A program made the position numbers and the translations under genes. Shown here piece after piece: positions 1 through 8,617 of a DNA stretch of 64,000 nucleotides (its first letter is position 1; each line of letters starts with the position of its first letter). The DNA comes from Pseudomonas poae (GTDB lineage Bacteria; Pseudomonadota; Gammaproteobacteria; Pseudomonadales; Pseudomonadaceae). Location of the stretch: contig NZ_JYLI01000015.1 in assembly GCF_001439785.1 (NCBI RefSeq), forward strand, positions 1 to 64,000, given 5' to 3'. The notes beneath the pieces were generated by a model, which was given only the letters and a program-made list of their open reading frames with translations, was not told the origin of the DNA and made no database searches.

Positions 1-63
1 GAGCACGAGGTCGGCAGCCTCGCGTTTGAATTCAGGAGTAAAGGAGCGGCGTTGTTTGGTCAT
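1..63 (-). CDS. IS3-family transposase OrfA, N-terminal fragment (runs off window)
   Basis: Only the first 21 codons are inside the window. The translated start, MTKQRRSFTPEFKREAADLV, is typical of the small helix-turn-helix OrfA of IS3-family elements. OrfA binds the element's ends and is normally joined to the DDE-type OrfB by a -1 frameshift. The ATG complements positions 61-63. The terminal region of the element lies directly upstream, so the N-terminus is complete. Whether the copy is intact cannot be judged because the rest is outside the window. Confidence 0.85.
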   Translation of the reverse strand, partial: MTKQRRSFTPEFKREAADLVL

Positions 64-127
64 CTGACACCTCGATCTGGCGAGCATTCTCGCCTAAATG
101 GGTGTCCGGTTTCATTAGACCACTACA
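1..127 (-). mobile_element. Right-hand end of an IS3-family insertion sequence
   Basis: Read on the minus strand, the element starts near 127 with TGTAGTGGTCTAATGAAACC and continues into the OrfA start codon at 63. The boundary at 127 is inferred because the istA reading frame stops matching transposase sequence there and picks up four foreign codons and a stop (YVVV*). The other end, and therefore the target-site duplication, is outside the window. Confidence 0.7.
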
Positions 128-1116
128 TACACCCACTTGCTGTAGCTGTACTTATGTTCTGGGAGCGGCTTGAGGGCTGGATAGTCAAGCTCAAGGAAGC
201 GGCTGGTTCGGCTCTTAGGGTACGTTCGAGTGATTCGACTGTTTAGCTCATCAACCCAGTAGCTGATTTTCTCGTTGAGCTCTTCTAAGGAAAAAAAGGT
301 GCTCGCTCTCAGCCTTGCGAGAACGAATCTTTGTACCAGTTGAACAGCAATCTCACCTAGCGACTTGTCTTGCGGTTTACGCGGTCTGGCGGGGTAAATT
401 TGAAATCCGTAGTGCTCAGAAAACTCGGCGTAGGCACGATTTAGGGTCACCACATCTCTCGTGTTTTTCGTCACTGCTGACTTCAAATTATCAGGCACAA
501 CGAACCGTGGAACCCCGTCGAAGAACTCCAGGGCCAGAATGTTGCATCTGAGCCAGTCTGGGATCGTTTGACTTCTCACGGCGGTGGCAAAAATGTATCC
601 CGAGGCACCTAGCGTTGCCACGAACACCTGAGCTTGGCTGATTGCTCCAGTATCCGGGTTGGTCACAGGCATTGTCCTGCCACAAAAGTCCACGAAGCAC
701 TTGTCTCCGGGGAGGTGAGTCTGTCGCATGCTCAGCTTTTGCCTATTGACCCATTCACGATAAATCCGTGTGAACTGAGCATAAGACACGCCTTCTGGCT
801 CGCTTGTACGAAACTCTTGCCATAGGAGTTCCAAGGTGATGTCAGGAAGTTTTAGCTGTTCATGGATGGCAGGCCATGACGGGTAAGCCTTCCTTTGAGA
901 TGAGACTTTTGGCTGGGTATGCAGACGCTCCGCCAGCGCTTTGTCGTCAAGGTGCTTCAGTTCTTCCCAGCTTTGTCCACACTGTGCCAACTGATCCCGA
1001 ATGGTGCGAACAGTGTTATGGGACACTTTGGCTAATAGGCCAATAGCCCTATTCGACAGCTTGGGGTCGCTCGTAAGGCGTAGCACCTCGCGCTGCGTAC
1101 TTATTGGCAGCCTCAT
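115..1116 (-). pseudogene. istA: IS21-family transposase IstA, C-terminus cut by an IS3 insertion
   Basis: The product carries the IstA layout: an N-terminal helix-turn-helix (roughly residues 1-50, with STQREVLRL and SNRAIGLLAKVSHNTVR), then an integrase core with GDKCFVDFCGRTMPV and VPDNLKSAV. IstA proteins are usually near 500 residues; this one ends at about 333. The last codons come from the adjacent IS3 end, so the loss was caused by that insertion. The start at 1116 is preferred over an upstream start because AGGAG lies just before it. No istB partner is visible on this side. As a DDE recombinase lacking its C-terminal part and its IstB ATPase it is probably inactive. Confidence 0.85.
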
Positions 1117-1257
1117 ATGTTCTCCTCGCGACAGGTGTGTGAACACCTCACAGGTCGCGCCGTGTGAAAATTGCAGACAAACGGAATGTGATCGACTTGA
1201 CGCCGAACGCGAGGGAACACAGAATGACGGCGCGTAGGGCTGAAACCTAACACCATC

Positions 1258-1291
1258 AAAAAAGCCTAGGGCTCCACCCCTGGGCTTTTTT
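1258..1291. terminator. Rho-independent terminator-like hairpin outside the IS21 remnant
   Basis: AAAAAAGCCTAGGG and CCCTGGGCTTTTTT are complementary except for one G-T pair and are separated by a short loop, so the hairpin can work on either strand. No complete gene ends immediately before it on the plus strand, so it may be a remnant of the locus that existed before the mobile elements arrived. The surrounding 1117-1355 interval holds no other recognisable gene. Confidence 0.7.
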
Positions 1292-1355
1292 GTGCTCCAA
1301 ATCCACCGGCTAGCTCCTATCCTGATCTCATTGTGATACTCCTCATATGCTTAGT

Positions 1356-1619
1356 TCATACGGCCTGCTGCCGTGCGCAGCGCTGCGTAGCAATCCACCA
1401 AGCGACCTCTTTGGACAGAGCAAAGAACCCCCGACGATTAGGCACTTCAAATAGCGGCACCTCAATTGTCCCTCGCTGTTTAGCTTTACGAAACGCGTCG
1501 TACGATGTGTAACCCAACTCTCTCCACAGCGCGCTGCCACCCACCATCAGGCCATATCGCTGTTTGAGGTCGAGCTCTAATTCGAATGACAGAAATTGGA
1601 TTTCAAGGGGCTCGCGCAT
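1356..1619 (-). CDS. Small helix-turn-helix-like protein, accessory region
   Basis: An 87-residue protein I do not recognise as a named family. The middle part (LMVGGSALWRELGYTSYDAFRKAKQRGTI) followed by a basic/hydrophobic tail is laid out like the short excisionase, AlpA or PrtN-type DNA-binding proteins found on mobile elements. That is a resemblance of architecture only. It is divergent from the 346-residue ORF at 1732, with about 110 bp between them. The Shine-Dalgarno sequence is weak. Position between IS remnants and lower GC than the rest of the window suggest it arrived with accessory DNA. Confidence 0.5.
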   Translation of the reverse strand: MREPLEIQFLSFELELDLKQRYGLMVGGSALWRELGYTSYDAFRKAKQRGTIEVPLFEVPNRRGFFALSKEVAWWIATQRCARQQAV

Positions 1620-1731
1620 CGCACTTAATGTCCGGTTTGGTCACAGTTGATAGTAATAAACCGCCCCCTTGCGCTCCAGCCGTAAGACTTCTACATTTTT
1701 TACGGTACAAAGATCGTTCGGGGATTTTTAA

Positions 1732-2772
1732 GTGTCTGATTTTAAGAGAATTGCAAACATTTATTCGGAGTTCGCAGGCAGCTTGCGCGAACAAATTCCG
1801 GAAAATAGCCGCCCCCGAAGCAACACAGTGGAAATGCTCGCAGTGGGCTACTGGTTCGAAGGACTGAGGCAGCGGACAGGCCTCAAAACTGCCTATGCCC
1901 TTGAGCTGTATTTCGAAAAAGAGTCATTTCGAAGAAATACGAATGGCACGATCCGGCATTACCGAAGCAAGTGGTCTAGGTACGAACAGAAAATGATCTC
2001 CCCCAAGGCCAAGACCTTGAGTAGGGTGGAACTGCTAGCACCTGGATCGTCCCGCGACCTGAATCATCCCATATGGACTTTGATGAAGCTGATCTCCCGG
2101 CAACAGAAAATCAGCTTCGACAGCTACTTCCGTGCGTTAAATACCGATGTCCAACTGGTGCTTTATCGCAGCACCAGCAACATGATTTGGGACAGTGTTC
2201 AGCGCGAACCAATCACTCAAGTTCTACTCGAAAAACTCGAACGCAGGGCAAGCTTGGATGCCCTCGCTGCGTTGATCGCGATAGTGGTCGAAGCAGATCT
2301 CCTAGGTCGAAAAACCGTTGCTATCAAGGCAGCAGGCACCTTGCACAAAGTACTTCTGATGCTGGCAATGGAGCTTCAAGCGCGCGGTGTTGCCGTTGGC
2401 CTAATCGATTGGCTCGTGTTCAACGTCCTACCCCTTGGAGTGCCTGCCCATCTGCATATCTGGATGAGCAGCGCTGACTACATCCACGCGTCGGCGCATT
2501 TGAACACCATGGTTTACCAGCATCCGGAAAGGCGCGGAAAAGCCCTACCTTGGAAGCTTCGTAATAAGCTGATGTGCAAGCTGCTTGCCGGGGACATGGG
2601 AATTGACGTTTTGCACGCAATGCGCCCTCAGTTCGAGTTGCGGACGGACATAGGGGAAATTGCGGCCGAGCTGGTCGAGGAGTTTAAGAAGACGTCGGCA
2701 CTGAGAACTTGGGGATGGATGTGCATCATCGATGGCGCGCCACAGACAGTGCCACCAGTACCGCTGCTTTAG
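1732..2772 (+). CDS. Hypothetical protein of an accessory region, 346 aa
   Basis: I do not recognise this protein. The frame is open for 346 codons from a GTG start and is not antisense to anything else, which supports a real gene. It is rich in charged and aromatic residues, begins with a charged segment, and has hydrophobic helices near residues 180-240 (for example AALIAIVVEADLLG and LLMLAMELQARGVAVGLIDWLVFNVLPLG). These look amphipathic rather than strictly membrane-spanning. No signal peptide or catalytic motif is obvious. It lies between an IS21 remnant and 23-bp tandem repeats and has lower GC than the core genes, so it is probably cargo of a mobile element. Confidence 0.55.
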   Translation: MSDFKRIANIYSEFAGSLREQIPENSRPRSNTVEMLAVGYWFEGLRQRTGLKTAYALELYFEKESFRRNTNGTIRHYRSKWSRYEQKMISPKAKTLSRVELLAPGSSRDLNHPIWTLMKLISRQQKISFDSYFRALNTDVQLVLYRSTSNMIWDSVQREPITQVLLEKLERRASLDALAALIAIVVEADLLGRKTVAIKAAGTLHKVLLMLAMELQARGVAVGLIDWLVFNVLPLGVPAHLHIWMSSADYIHASAHLNTMVYQHPERRGKALPWKLRNKLMCKLLAGDMGIDVLHAMRPQFELRTDIGEIAAELVEEFKKTSALRTWGWMCIIDGAPQTVPPVPLL

Positions 2773-2797
2773 CCTTTCAAATGACTCGCTAGGCGAG

Positions 2798-2889
2798 TGG
2801 TCAAGTCCAATGCAAATGCCTGGTCACTTCCGATGCAAACGACTGGTCAAGTCGAATGCAAATGGCTGGTCAAATGGGTTGCAATTTCC
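2798..2889 (+). repeat. Four contiguous 23-bp tandem repeats (iteron-like)
   Basis: Units start at 2798, 2821, 2844 and 2867, each exactly 23 bp and each starting TGGTCA. Units 1 and 3 are nearly identical (TGGTCAAGTCGAATGCAAAT type); unit 2 differs at several positions and unit 4 is the most diverged. A short palindrome, ACTCGC-TAG-GCGAGT, sits at 2784-2798 on the left border. The ISL3 remnant begins directly after the last unit. Such arrays occur as transposase-binding repeats at IS21-type ends and as plasmid iterons; I cannot decide between these here. Confidence 0.8.
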
Positions 2890-3507
2890 CAGCCGGAGGG
2901 ATGTGCTCGAATCCAAGCGGTGGCGATGGACATGAATACCGCTTTTGACCTGGAGGTTCGTCAGCACTGCCCGAAAGCGCGAGTGGTGTACGACCTCTTT
3001 CATGTGGTGGCCAAATATGGCCGAGAGGTGATTGATCGGGTCCGCGTCGATGAAGCTAATCGGCTACGTCATGACAAGCCTGCCCGAAAGGTCATCAAGC
3101 AAGCGCGATGGCTGTTGCTACGCAACCCGCAGAACCTGAAAACGCCGGAGCAACAGGTGCGTTTAAAGGACCTGCTGGCGGCCAACCAAGCATTGATGAC
3201 AGTCTATCTAATGAAGGCTGAACTCAAAACGCTTTGGGCACCTAGCAGCGCCTGGGGCTGGCGATCAGCCTGGCAGCAATGGCTGCGTCATGCTCATGAA
3301 AGCGAGATACCACCTCTGATCCAGTTTGCCAAACGGCTAAAGGGTTACTGGCGGGGCATCGTCAGCCGGGTTCGCTGGCCGATGCATACGGGTCAGTTGG
3401 AAGGAATAAACAATCGAATAAAGGTCATCAAGCGGATGGCGTACGGTTACCGGGATAGCGAATTCTTTTTCATGAAGATCAAGAACGTCTTTCCCGGTAA
3501 TCCGTGA
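2890..3507 (+). pseudogene. ISL3-family transposase, C-terminal remnant
   Basis: From about PEGCARIQAVAMDMNTAFD onward the translation is the C-terminal half of an ISL3-family transposase, including RVVYDLFHVVAKYGREVIDR and MHTGQLEGINNRIKVIKRMA. The second catalytic Asp region (DMNT) and the Glu region (QLEG) remain. The N-terminal zinc-finger/HTH part and first catalytic Asp are missing, replaced by the tandem repeats upstream. The remaining reading frame is intact to its natural FPGNP end. It cannot be functional alone. Confidence 0.85.
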
Positions 3508-3515
3508 AGAACCAT

Positions 3516-3549
3516 AAAAAAGCCCCTGATGTAATATCAGGGGCTTTTT
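3516..3549. terminator. Bidirectional terminator between the ISL3 remnant and the cold-shock gene
   Basis: AAAAAGCCCCTGAT and ATCAGGGGCTTTTT form a perfect stem with a short loop and have T-runs on both strands. The cold-shock gene ends at 3563 on the minus strand and the transposase remnant ends at 3507 on the plus strand. Confidence 0.9.
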
Positions 3550-3562
3550 GTTGCAGGAAGGA

Positions 3563-3775
3563 TCAGCCTTCCGCTTGTACTTCGTCAGCCTGCATGCCCT
3601 TCTGGCCCTGCACGGCAACGAAGGTCACTTTCTGGCCTTCTTTCAGGCTCTTGAAGCCGTTGCCCTGGATAGCGCGGAAATGCACGAACAGATCCGGACC
3701 GCTTTCTGGTGTGATAAAACCAAACCCTTTTTCGTCATTGAACCACTTGACGGTACCGCTCTGACGTGTGGACAT
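3563..3775 (-). CDS. cspA: Cold-shock domain protein (CspA family)
   Basis: A 70-residue single cold-shock domain, the usual length for the family. Both nucleic-acid-binding motifs are present: RNP1 as KGFGFI and RNP2 as LFVHF. These proteins bind single-stranded RNA and DNA, melt secondary structure in mRNA, and act as cytoplasmic RNA chaperones at low temperature or in stationary phase. The gene is monocistronic, bounded by the hairpin at 3516-3549. The roughly 390-bp gene-free stretch upstream fits the long 5' leader known for regulated members, although no cold box could be assigned by eye. The specific paralogue name (capA, capB, cspD) is uncertain. Confidence 0.95.
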   Translation of the reverse strand: MSTRQSGTVKWFNDEKGFGFITPESGPDLFVHFRAIQGNGFKSLKEGQKVTFVAVQGQKGMQADEVQAEG

Positions 3776-4167
3776 TTCTTCTTTCCTTTGACGCTAAAAA
3801 TTAATGACAGCCCCTTTCACATGAAAGAGCACTGGGCTGGGTTGCAGGAAAGTAAGAGACGTCGAACGGGTTGTAGCAAACTACCTCAGCTACTGCCCAG
3901 GTCCAGGTTCCAAGCGACCCATGCAAACACAGTGGACAGACTCTACGCCAACTAACGCAGAAAAAACAAGCCCTGCAAAACCCCCAGCGTTTACTCGGCT
4001 TCGTGGCACTTTGACCCGCCACGTATTGCCGTCTTATTCGATAGATAAGTTCACTTGTTATAAGCGCTTGCCTATAAAAAAGCCTATCAGTAATGCACTG
4101 TTTTATGGCGGCTGCGTGACAGTTTAGTGCACGTTAACGCAGCCGCGTTACTTATAGAAACAGCCAG
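3776..4167. other. Gene-free interval between the cold-shock gene and gcvT
   Basis: No convincing ORF is present. The half nearer 3776 probably holds the promoter and 5' leader of the cold-shock gene. At 4108-4146 a 10-bp perfect inverted repeat (GCGGCTGCGT / ACGCAGCCGC) with a 19-nt loop lies just beyond the gcvT stop codon. It has no T-run, so it may be a 3' stabilising or Rho-dependent end for the gcv transcript. Confidence 0.5.
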
Positions 4168-5292
4168 TCAGCCACGGTAGTAACGCTGTGGTACGAATGG
4201 CATTTTACTTACACGTAATGGCACCTTTTTCCCACGCACCAAGGCAGACACCTCGGTATCCAGTGCGGTGAACGCGCTGTCCAGGTAACCCATTGCCAGC
4301 GGGCCACCGAGGCTCGGCCCAAAGCCGCCGCTGCAGATGGTGCCGATAACGGTGCCCTGTTCGTCGACAACCTCTGCACCTTCACGCACGGGTGTACGTT
4401 CCTGGGGCAGCAGGCCGACACGCTTGCGGGTCACGCCAGTTTGTTGCTGGCTGAAGATTTTCTCGGCGCCCGGGAAGCCGCCGGCGCGTGCGCCGTCGCT
4501 ACGACGTGCCTTGGAGATGGCCCATAGCAGGCTCGCTTCAATCGGCGTGGTCTCGGTGTTCATGTCATGGCCATAAAGGCACAGGCCGGCTTCCAGGCGC
4601 AGGGAGTCGCGGGCGCCGAGGCCAATCGGCTGCACTTCGGTTTCGGCCAGCAGACTGCGCGCGAGGCTTTCGGCATTGGCGGCGGGTACGGAGATCTCAA
4701 ACCCATCCTCACCGGTGTACCCCGAGCGGCTTACATAGCAGTCAACCCCCAACAGGCGAACGCTGGCGAACTGCATGAACGTCATCCGAGTGACTTCCGG
4801 CGCCAGGCGTGCCAGTACCTTTACCGCCGCCGGGCCTTGCAGGGCCAGCAGCGCGCGCGCTTCGAACAGAGGCTCGATGCTGCATTGCTCACCGATGTGT
4901 TTGCGCAGGTGTGCCAGGTCCTGATCCTTGCACGCGGCGTTGACCACCAGGAACAATTCGTCATTGCCCAGGTTGGCCACCATCAGGTCGTCAAGAATGC
5001 CGCCCTGTTCGTTGGTGAACATCGCGTAGCGCTGCATCCCCACCGGCAGGTCGATAATGTCGACCGGCACCAGGCTTTCGAGGGCCTTGGCGGCATTGGC
5101 GCCGCTGAGGCGGATCTGGCCCATGTGGGACACGTCAAACAACCCGGCGTGTTCGCGGGTGTGCAGGTGTTCCTTCATCACGCCCAGCGGGTATTGCACC
5201 GGCATGTCGTAGCCGGCGAAAGGCACCATGCGCGCGCCAAGTTCGAGGTGCAGGGCGTGCAAAGGGGTTTTCAATAGAGTGTCAGTGGACAT
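4168..5292 (-). CDS. gcvT: Glycine cleavage system aminomethyltransferase (T protein)
   Basis: GcvT takes the aminomethyl group from lipoyl-GcvH, transfers the one-carbon unit to tetrahydrofolate to give 5,10-methylene-THF, and releases ammonia. The 374-residue product has the standard family length and motifs such as HALHLELGARMVPFAGYDMPVQY near the N-terminus and LFDVSHMGQIRLSG. The start at 5292 is chosen because AGGAG lies 6-7 nt upstream and the protein then begins MSTDTLLKTPLH; the open frame extending farther upstream is non-homologous. It is the last gene of gcvH-gcvP-gcvT, separated from gcvP by 53 bp containing a small REP-like palindrome. Confidence 0.97.
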   Translation of the reverse strand: MSTDTLLKTPLHALHLELGARMVPFAGYDMPVQYPLGVMKEHLHTREHAGLFDVSHMGQIRLSGANAAKALESLVPVDIIDLPVGMQRYAMFTNEQGGILDDLMVANLGNDELFLVVNAACKDQDLAHLRKHIGEQCSIEPLFEARALLALQGPAAVKVLARLAPEVTRMTFMQFASVRLLGVDCYVSRSGYTGEDGFEISVPAANAESLARSLLAETEVQPIGLGARDSLRLEAGLCLYGHDMNTETTPIEASLLWAISKARRSDGARAGGFPGAEKIFSQQQTGVTRKRVGLLPQERTPVREGAEVVDEQGTVIGTICSGGFGPSLGGPLAMGYLDSAFTALDTEVSALVRGKKVPLRVSKMPFVPQRYYRG

Positions 5293-5318
5293 GTTCAGCT
5301 CCTGAAAAAGGGCGAAGT

Positions 5319-5343
5319 GTGAGAGGGAGCAAGCTCCCTCCCA
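5319..5343. repeat. Degenerate REP palindrome in the gcvP-gcvT gap
   Basis: GAGGGAGC-AA-GCTCCCTC forms an 8-bp stem with a 2-nt spacer between two genes of one operon. It resembles the core of the GTGGGAGGGGGCTTGCTCCC family seen elsewhere in the window. In this position it could slow 3' decay or lower gcvT output relative to gcvP. Confidence 0.65.
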
Positions 5344-5345
5344 GC

Positions 5346-8183
5346 TCAGGCGTAGCTTTCGATTGACGGGCAGGCGCACACGAGGTTGCGATCGCCGAAC
5401 ACGTTGTCCACGCGCCCAACTGGCGGCCAGTATTTGCCATCGATCAGCGACGCAACCGGGTACACCGCCTGTTCGCGGCCGTACGGGTGGGTCCATTCGC
5501 CAACCAGCTCCGCCGCTGTGTGCGGGGCGTTTTTCAGGGGGTTGTCGTCCTTGTCGAGCGTGCCGTTTTCCACCGCGCGAATTTCTTCACGGATGGCGAT
5601 CATGGCCTCGCAGAAACGGTCCAGTTCTTCCCGTGATTCGCTTTCGGTCGGTTCGATCATCAACGTGCCCGCCACCGGGAACGACATGGTTGGCGCATGG
5701 AAGCCAAAGTCGATCAGGCGCTTGGCCACGTCATCCACGCTAATGCCGCTGCTGTCCTTGAGTGGGCGCAGGTCAAGGATGCATTCGTGGGCCACCAGGC
5801 CGTTGCTGCCGGTGTAGAGCACCGGATAGTGCTCTTCGAGGCGACGGGAAATGTAGTTGGCATTCAGGATCGCCAGCTGCGAAGCCCGCTTGAGGCCTGC
5901 GCCACCCATCATGCTGATGTACATCCAGGTGATCGGCAAAATGCTCGCGCTGCCGAACGGCGCCGCGCACACCGCGCCTTCCTTGCGCGCCATGGCCGCG
6001 TGGCCCGGCAAAAACGGCGCCAGGTGCGACTTGACGCCAATCGGGCCAACGCCCGGACCGCCGCCGCCGTGGGGGATGCAGAACGTCTTGTGCAGGTTCA
6101 GGTGGGACACGTCGCCACCGAATTTGCCCGGCGCGCAGAGGCCGACCATCGCGTTCATGTTGGCGCCGTCGATGTACACCTGGCCGCCGTTGTCATGAAT
6201 GACGCCGCAGATTTCGCGGATGCCTTCCTCGAACACGCCGTGGGTGGACGGGTAGGTGATCATCAGCGCGGCGAGGTGCTCGCGGTGTTCGATGGCCTTG
6301 GCGCGCAGGTCGTCGATATCGACGTTGCCGCGCGCGTCGCAGGCGGTGACCACCACGCGCATGCCGGCCATGTTGGCGGTGGCGGGGTTGGTGCCGTGGG
6401 CGGACGAGGGGATCAGGCAGATGTCGCGGCGTTCATCGCCACGGCTCTGGTGATAGGCACGAATGGCCAGCAGGCCTGCGTATTCGCCCTGGGAACCGGC
6501 GTTCGGTTGCAGCGAAATCGCGTCGTAGCCGGTGGCCGCGCAGAGCATGGCTTCCAGGTCGGAGGTCAACTCCAGATAGCCGGCGCTTTGCTCGGCCGGG
6601 GCGAACGGGTGCAGCGCACCGAATTCGGCCCAGGTCACCGGGATCATTTCGCTGGCGGCGTTGAGCTTCATGGTGCACGAGCCCAGCGGGATCATGGTGC
6701 GGTCCAGTGCCAGGTCCTTGTCGGCCAGTTTACGCAGGTAGCGCATCAGCTCGGTTTCCGAGTGATAACGGTTGAACACTGGATGGCTGAGGATCGGTGA
6801 CTGGCGCAGCAAGGCCGCTGGCAGGGTGCTTTGAGCCTGGGCGAAAACCGGCAGGTCCTTGCCGTCGGCGAAGAGCGACCACAGGGTTTCGATATCGGCC
6901 TGGGTGGTGGTTTCGTCGACCGAAATGCCCACACGCTCGGCATCCACCCACCGCAGGTTGATGCGCTGCGCGTGCGCCTTGTCGTGCAGGGCGGCAGTGT
7001 TGGCGCCGGTGCGGAGGGTGAGGGTGTCGAAGAAGTGTTGCTGCTCCACCGTCAGGCCCAGGGCGGTCAGGCCTTTGGCGAGAATCGCGGTGAGGTGATG
7101 AATGCGCTGGGCGATTTGGGTCAGGCCTTTGGGCCCGTGGTACACGGCGTACATGCTGGCGATGTTGGCCAGCAGCACCTGGGCGGTGCAGATGTTGCTG
7201 GTGGCTTTCTCGCGACGAATATGTTGCTCGCGGGTCTGCATGGCCAGGCGCAGGGCCGGCTTGCCGAAGCGGTCGACGGAAACACCCACCAGACGGCCTG
7301 GCATGTCGCGCTTGAACGCATCCTTGGTAGAGAAGTACGCCGCGTGCGGGCCGCCAAAGCCCAGCGGTACGCCAAAGCGCTGCGCGCTGCCGATGGCGAC
7401 GTCGGCGCCGAACTCGCCCGGCGGGGTCAGCAGGGTCAGCGCCAGCAGGTCGGCGGCTACGGCCACCAACGCATTGGCGGCGTGGAAGCGCTCGGTCAGC
7501 TCACGGTAATCGAACACATCGCCGTTGCTGGCGGGGTATTGCAGCAACGCGCCGAAGAAGGCGCTGACGTCGCTCAGCTCGCGCTCATCGCCCACCACCA
7601 CGTCGATGCCCAGTGGCTCGGCACGGGTGCGCAGCACATCCAGGGTTTGCGGGTGGCTGTGGATCGAGGCGAAGAAGGCGTTGCTGCCCTTGTTCTTGCT
7701 CAGGCGCTTGCAGAACGTCATGGCCTCGGCGGCGGCGGTGGCTTCGTCGAGGAGGGAGGCGTTGGCGATCGGCAGGCCGGTGAGGTCGCTGATCAGGGTC
7801 TGGAAGTTCAGCAGCGCTTCCAGGCGGCCCTGGGAAATCTCCGGCTGGTAAGGGGTGTAGGCGGTGTACCAGGCCGGGTTTTCCAGCAGGTTGCGCAGGA
7901 TCGGCGACGGCGTGTGGCAGTTGTAGTAGCCCTGACCGATGTAAGTCTTGAACAGCTGGTTCTTGCCGGCGATGGCCTTGATCCTGGCCAGGGCCTCGGC
8001 TTCGCTCAGGCCGTCTTCCAGGCCGAGCACGCTGGTGCCCTTGATGCTTTCCGGGATCACGCTGGCGCTCAGGGCTTCAAGGGAATCAAAACCGAGGCTG
8101 GCGAGCATGTGCTGCTCGTCTTGCGGGCGCGGGCCGATATGGCGGGCGATGAATTCGTTGGCAGTGCCGAGAGTGATGGTCAT
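5346..8183 (-). CDS. gcvP: Glycine dehydrogenase (decarboxylating), P protein
   Basis: A single-chain PLP enzyme of 945 residues, the usual length of fused GcvP in Gammaproteobacteria. It decarboxylates glycine and passes the aminomethyl group to the lipoyl arm of GcvH. The N-terminal half begins with FIARHIGPRPQDEQHML; the C-terminal half carries the PLP-lysine segment HLNLHKTFCIPHGGGGPG at about residue 700. Ten bases separate gcvH from gcvP, so the two are translationally close. A nearby glyA or sdaA, which accompanies gcvP in some Pseudomonas glycine operons, is absent here. Confidence 0.98.
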   Translation of the reverse strand: MTITLGTANEFIARHIGPRPQDEQHMLASLGFDSLEALSASVIPESIKGTSVLGLEDGLSEAEALARIKAIAGKNQLFKTYIGQGYYNCHTPSPILRNLLENPAWYTAYTPYQPEISQGRLEALLNFQTLISDLTGLPIANASLLDEATAAAEAMTFCKRLSKNKGSNAFFASIHSHPQTLDVLRTRAEPLGIDVVVGDERELSDVSAFFGALLQYPASNGDVFDYRELTERFHAANALVAVAADLLALTLLTPPGEFGADVAIGSAQRFGVPLGFGGPHAAYFSTKDAFKRDMPGRLVGVSVDRFGKPALRLAMQTREQHIRREKATSNICTAQVLLANIASMYAVYHGPKGLTQIAQRIHHLTAILAKGLTALGLTVEQQHFFDTLTLRTGANTAALHDKAHAQRINLRWVDAERVGISVDETTTQADIETLWSLFADGKDLPVFAQAQSTLPAALLRQSPILSHPVFNRYHSETELMRYLRKLADKDLALDRTMIPLGSCTMKLNAASEMIPVTWAEFGALHPFAPAEQSAGYLELTSDLEAMLCAATGYDAISLQPNAGSQGEYAGLLAIRAYHQSRGDERRDICLIPSSAHGTNPATANMAGMRVVVTACDARGNVDIDDLRAKAIEHREHLAALMITYPSTHGVFEEGIREICGVIHDNGGQVYIDGANMNAMVGLCAPGKFGGDVSHLNLHKTFCIPHGGGGPGVGPIGVKSHLAPFLPGHAAMARKEGAVCAAPFGSASILPITWMYISMMGGAGLKRASQLAILNANYISRRLEEHYPVLYTGSNGLVAHECILDLRPLKDSSGISVDDVAKRLIDFGFHAPTMSFPVAGTLMIEPTESESREELDRFCEAMIAIREEIRAVENGTLDKDDNPLKNAPHTAAELVGEWTHPYGREQAVYPVASLIDGKYWPPVGRVDNVFGDRNLVCACPSIESYA

Positions 8184-8193
8184 GGTGCGCTCC

Positions 8194-8577
8194 TCAAGCT
8201 TCAGCGTTGGCTTTGATCAGGCGATCGTACGCGTCCTGATCGAGCAATTTGGCGACCGCTTCGGCATCGGCCGGTTTGAAGCGGAAGAACCAACCTTCAC
8301 CCATCGGGTCTTCGTTGACCAGCTCCGGGCTGCCATCGAGCTGGTCGTTGACTTGTAGCACTTCGCCGTCCAGCGGCATGTACACGCCGCTCGCCGCTTT
8401 TACCGACTCCACGGTAGAGGCTTCAGCGCCTTTGGCGTAGGCCTGCAACTCCGGCAGTTGCACGAAAACCACATCACCCAGCGCGTTCTGCGCGAACGCG
8501 GTGATACCCACGGTGACGCTGCCGTCGGCTTCGGCGCGCAGCCATTCGTGATCTTCAGTGAAACGCAACTCGCTCAT
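8194..8577 (-). CDS. gcvH: Glycine cleavage system H protein (lipoyl carrier)
   Basis: A 127-residue lipoyl-domain protein, normal length. Lys60 in STVESVKAASG is the expected lipoylation site. The lipoyl arm shuttles the aminomethyl intermediate between GcvP, GcvT and the L protein (Lpd, not encoded here). It is the first gene of the operon. About 30 bp upstream of its start lies a sigma-54-type promoter, and farther upstream are three copies of an 18-bp operator-like motif next to the gene of a TyrR-type activator. Confidence 0.98.
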   Translation of the reverse strand: MSELRFTEDHEWLRAEADGSVTVGITAFAQNALGDVVFVQLPELQAYAKGAEASTVESVKAASGVYMPLDGEVLQVNDQLDGSPELVNEDPMGEGWFFRFKPADAEAVAKLLDQDAYDRLIKANAEA

Positions 8578-8617
8578 GGAAACTCCTGGGGCCAGAATCG
8601 GAATGATGAGCGTTGAT

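Noticed and set aside
1192..2855. A 10-mer GTCAAGTCGA shared between the IS21 flank (1192-1201, inverted) and the 23-bp repeat
   Set aside because: Too short and without extended similarity to prove a common IS21 end; kept only as a hint for the repeat's origin.
2798..2889. CRISPR array
   Set aside because: The 23-bp units are contiguous, with no unique spacers, and no cas genes are present.
5697..8216. Long open frames antisense to gcvP (for example at 5697-6800 and 6831-8216)
   Set aside because: They mirror the codon periodicity of gcvP in GC-rich DNA, lack ribosome sites and have the Ala/Gly/His/Gln-rich composition typical of antisense shadows.
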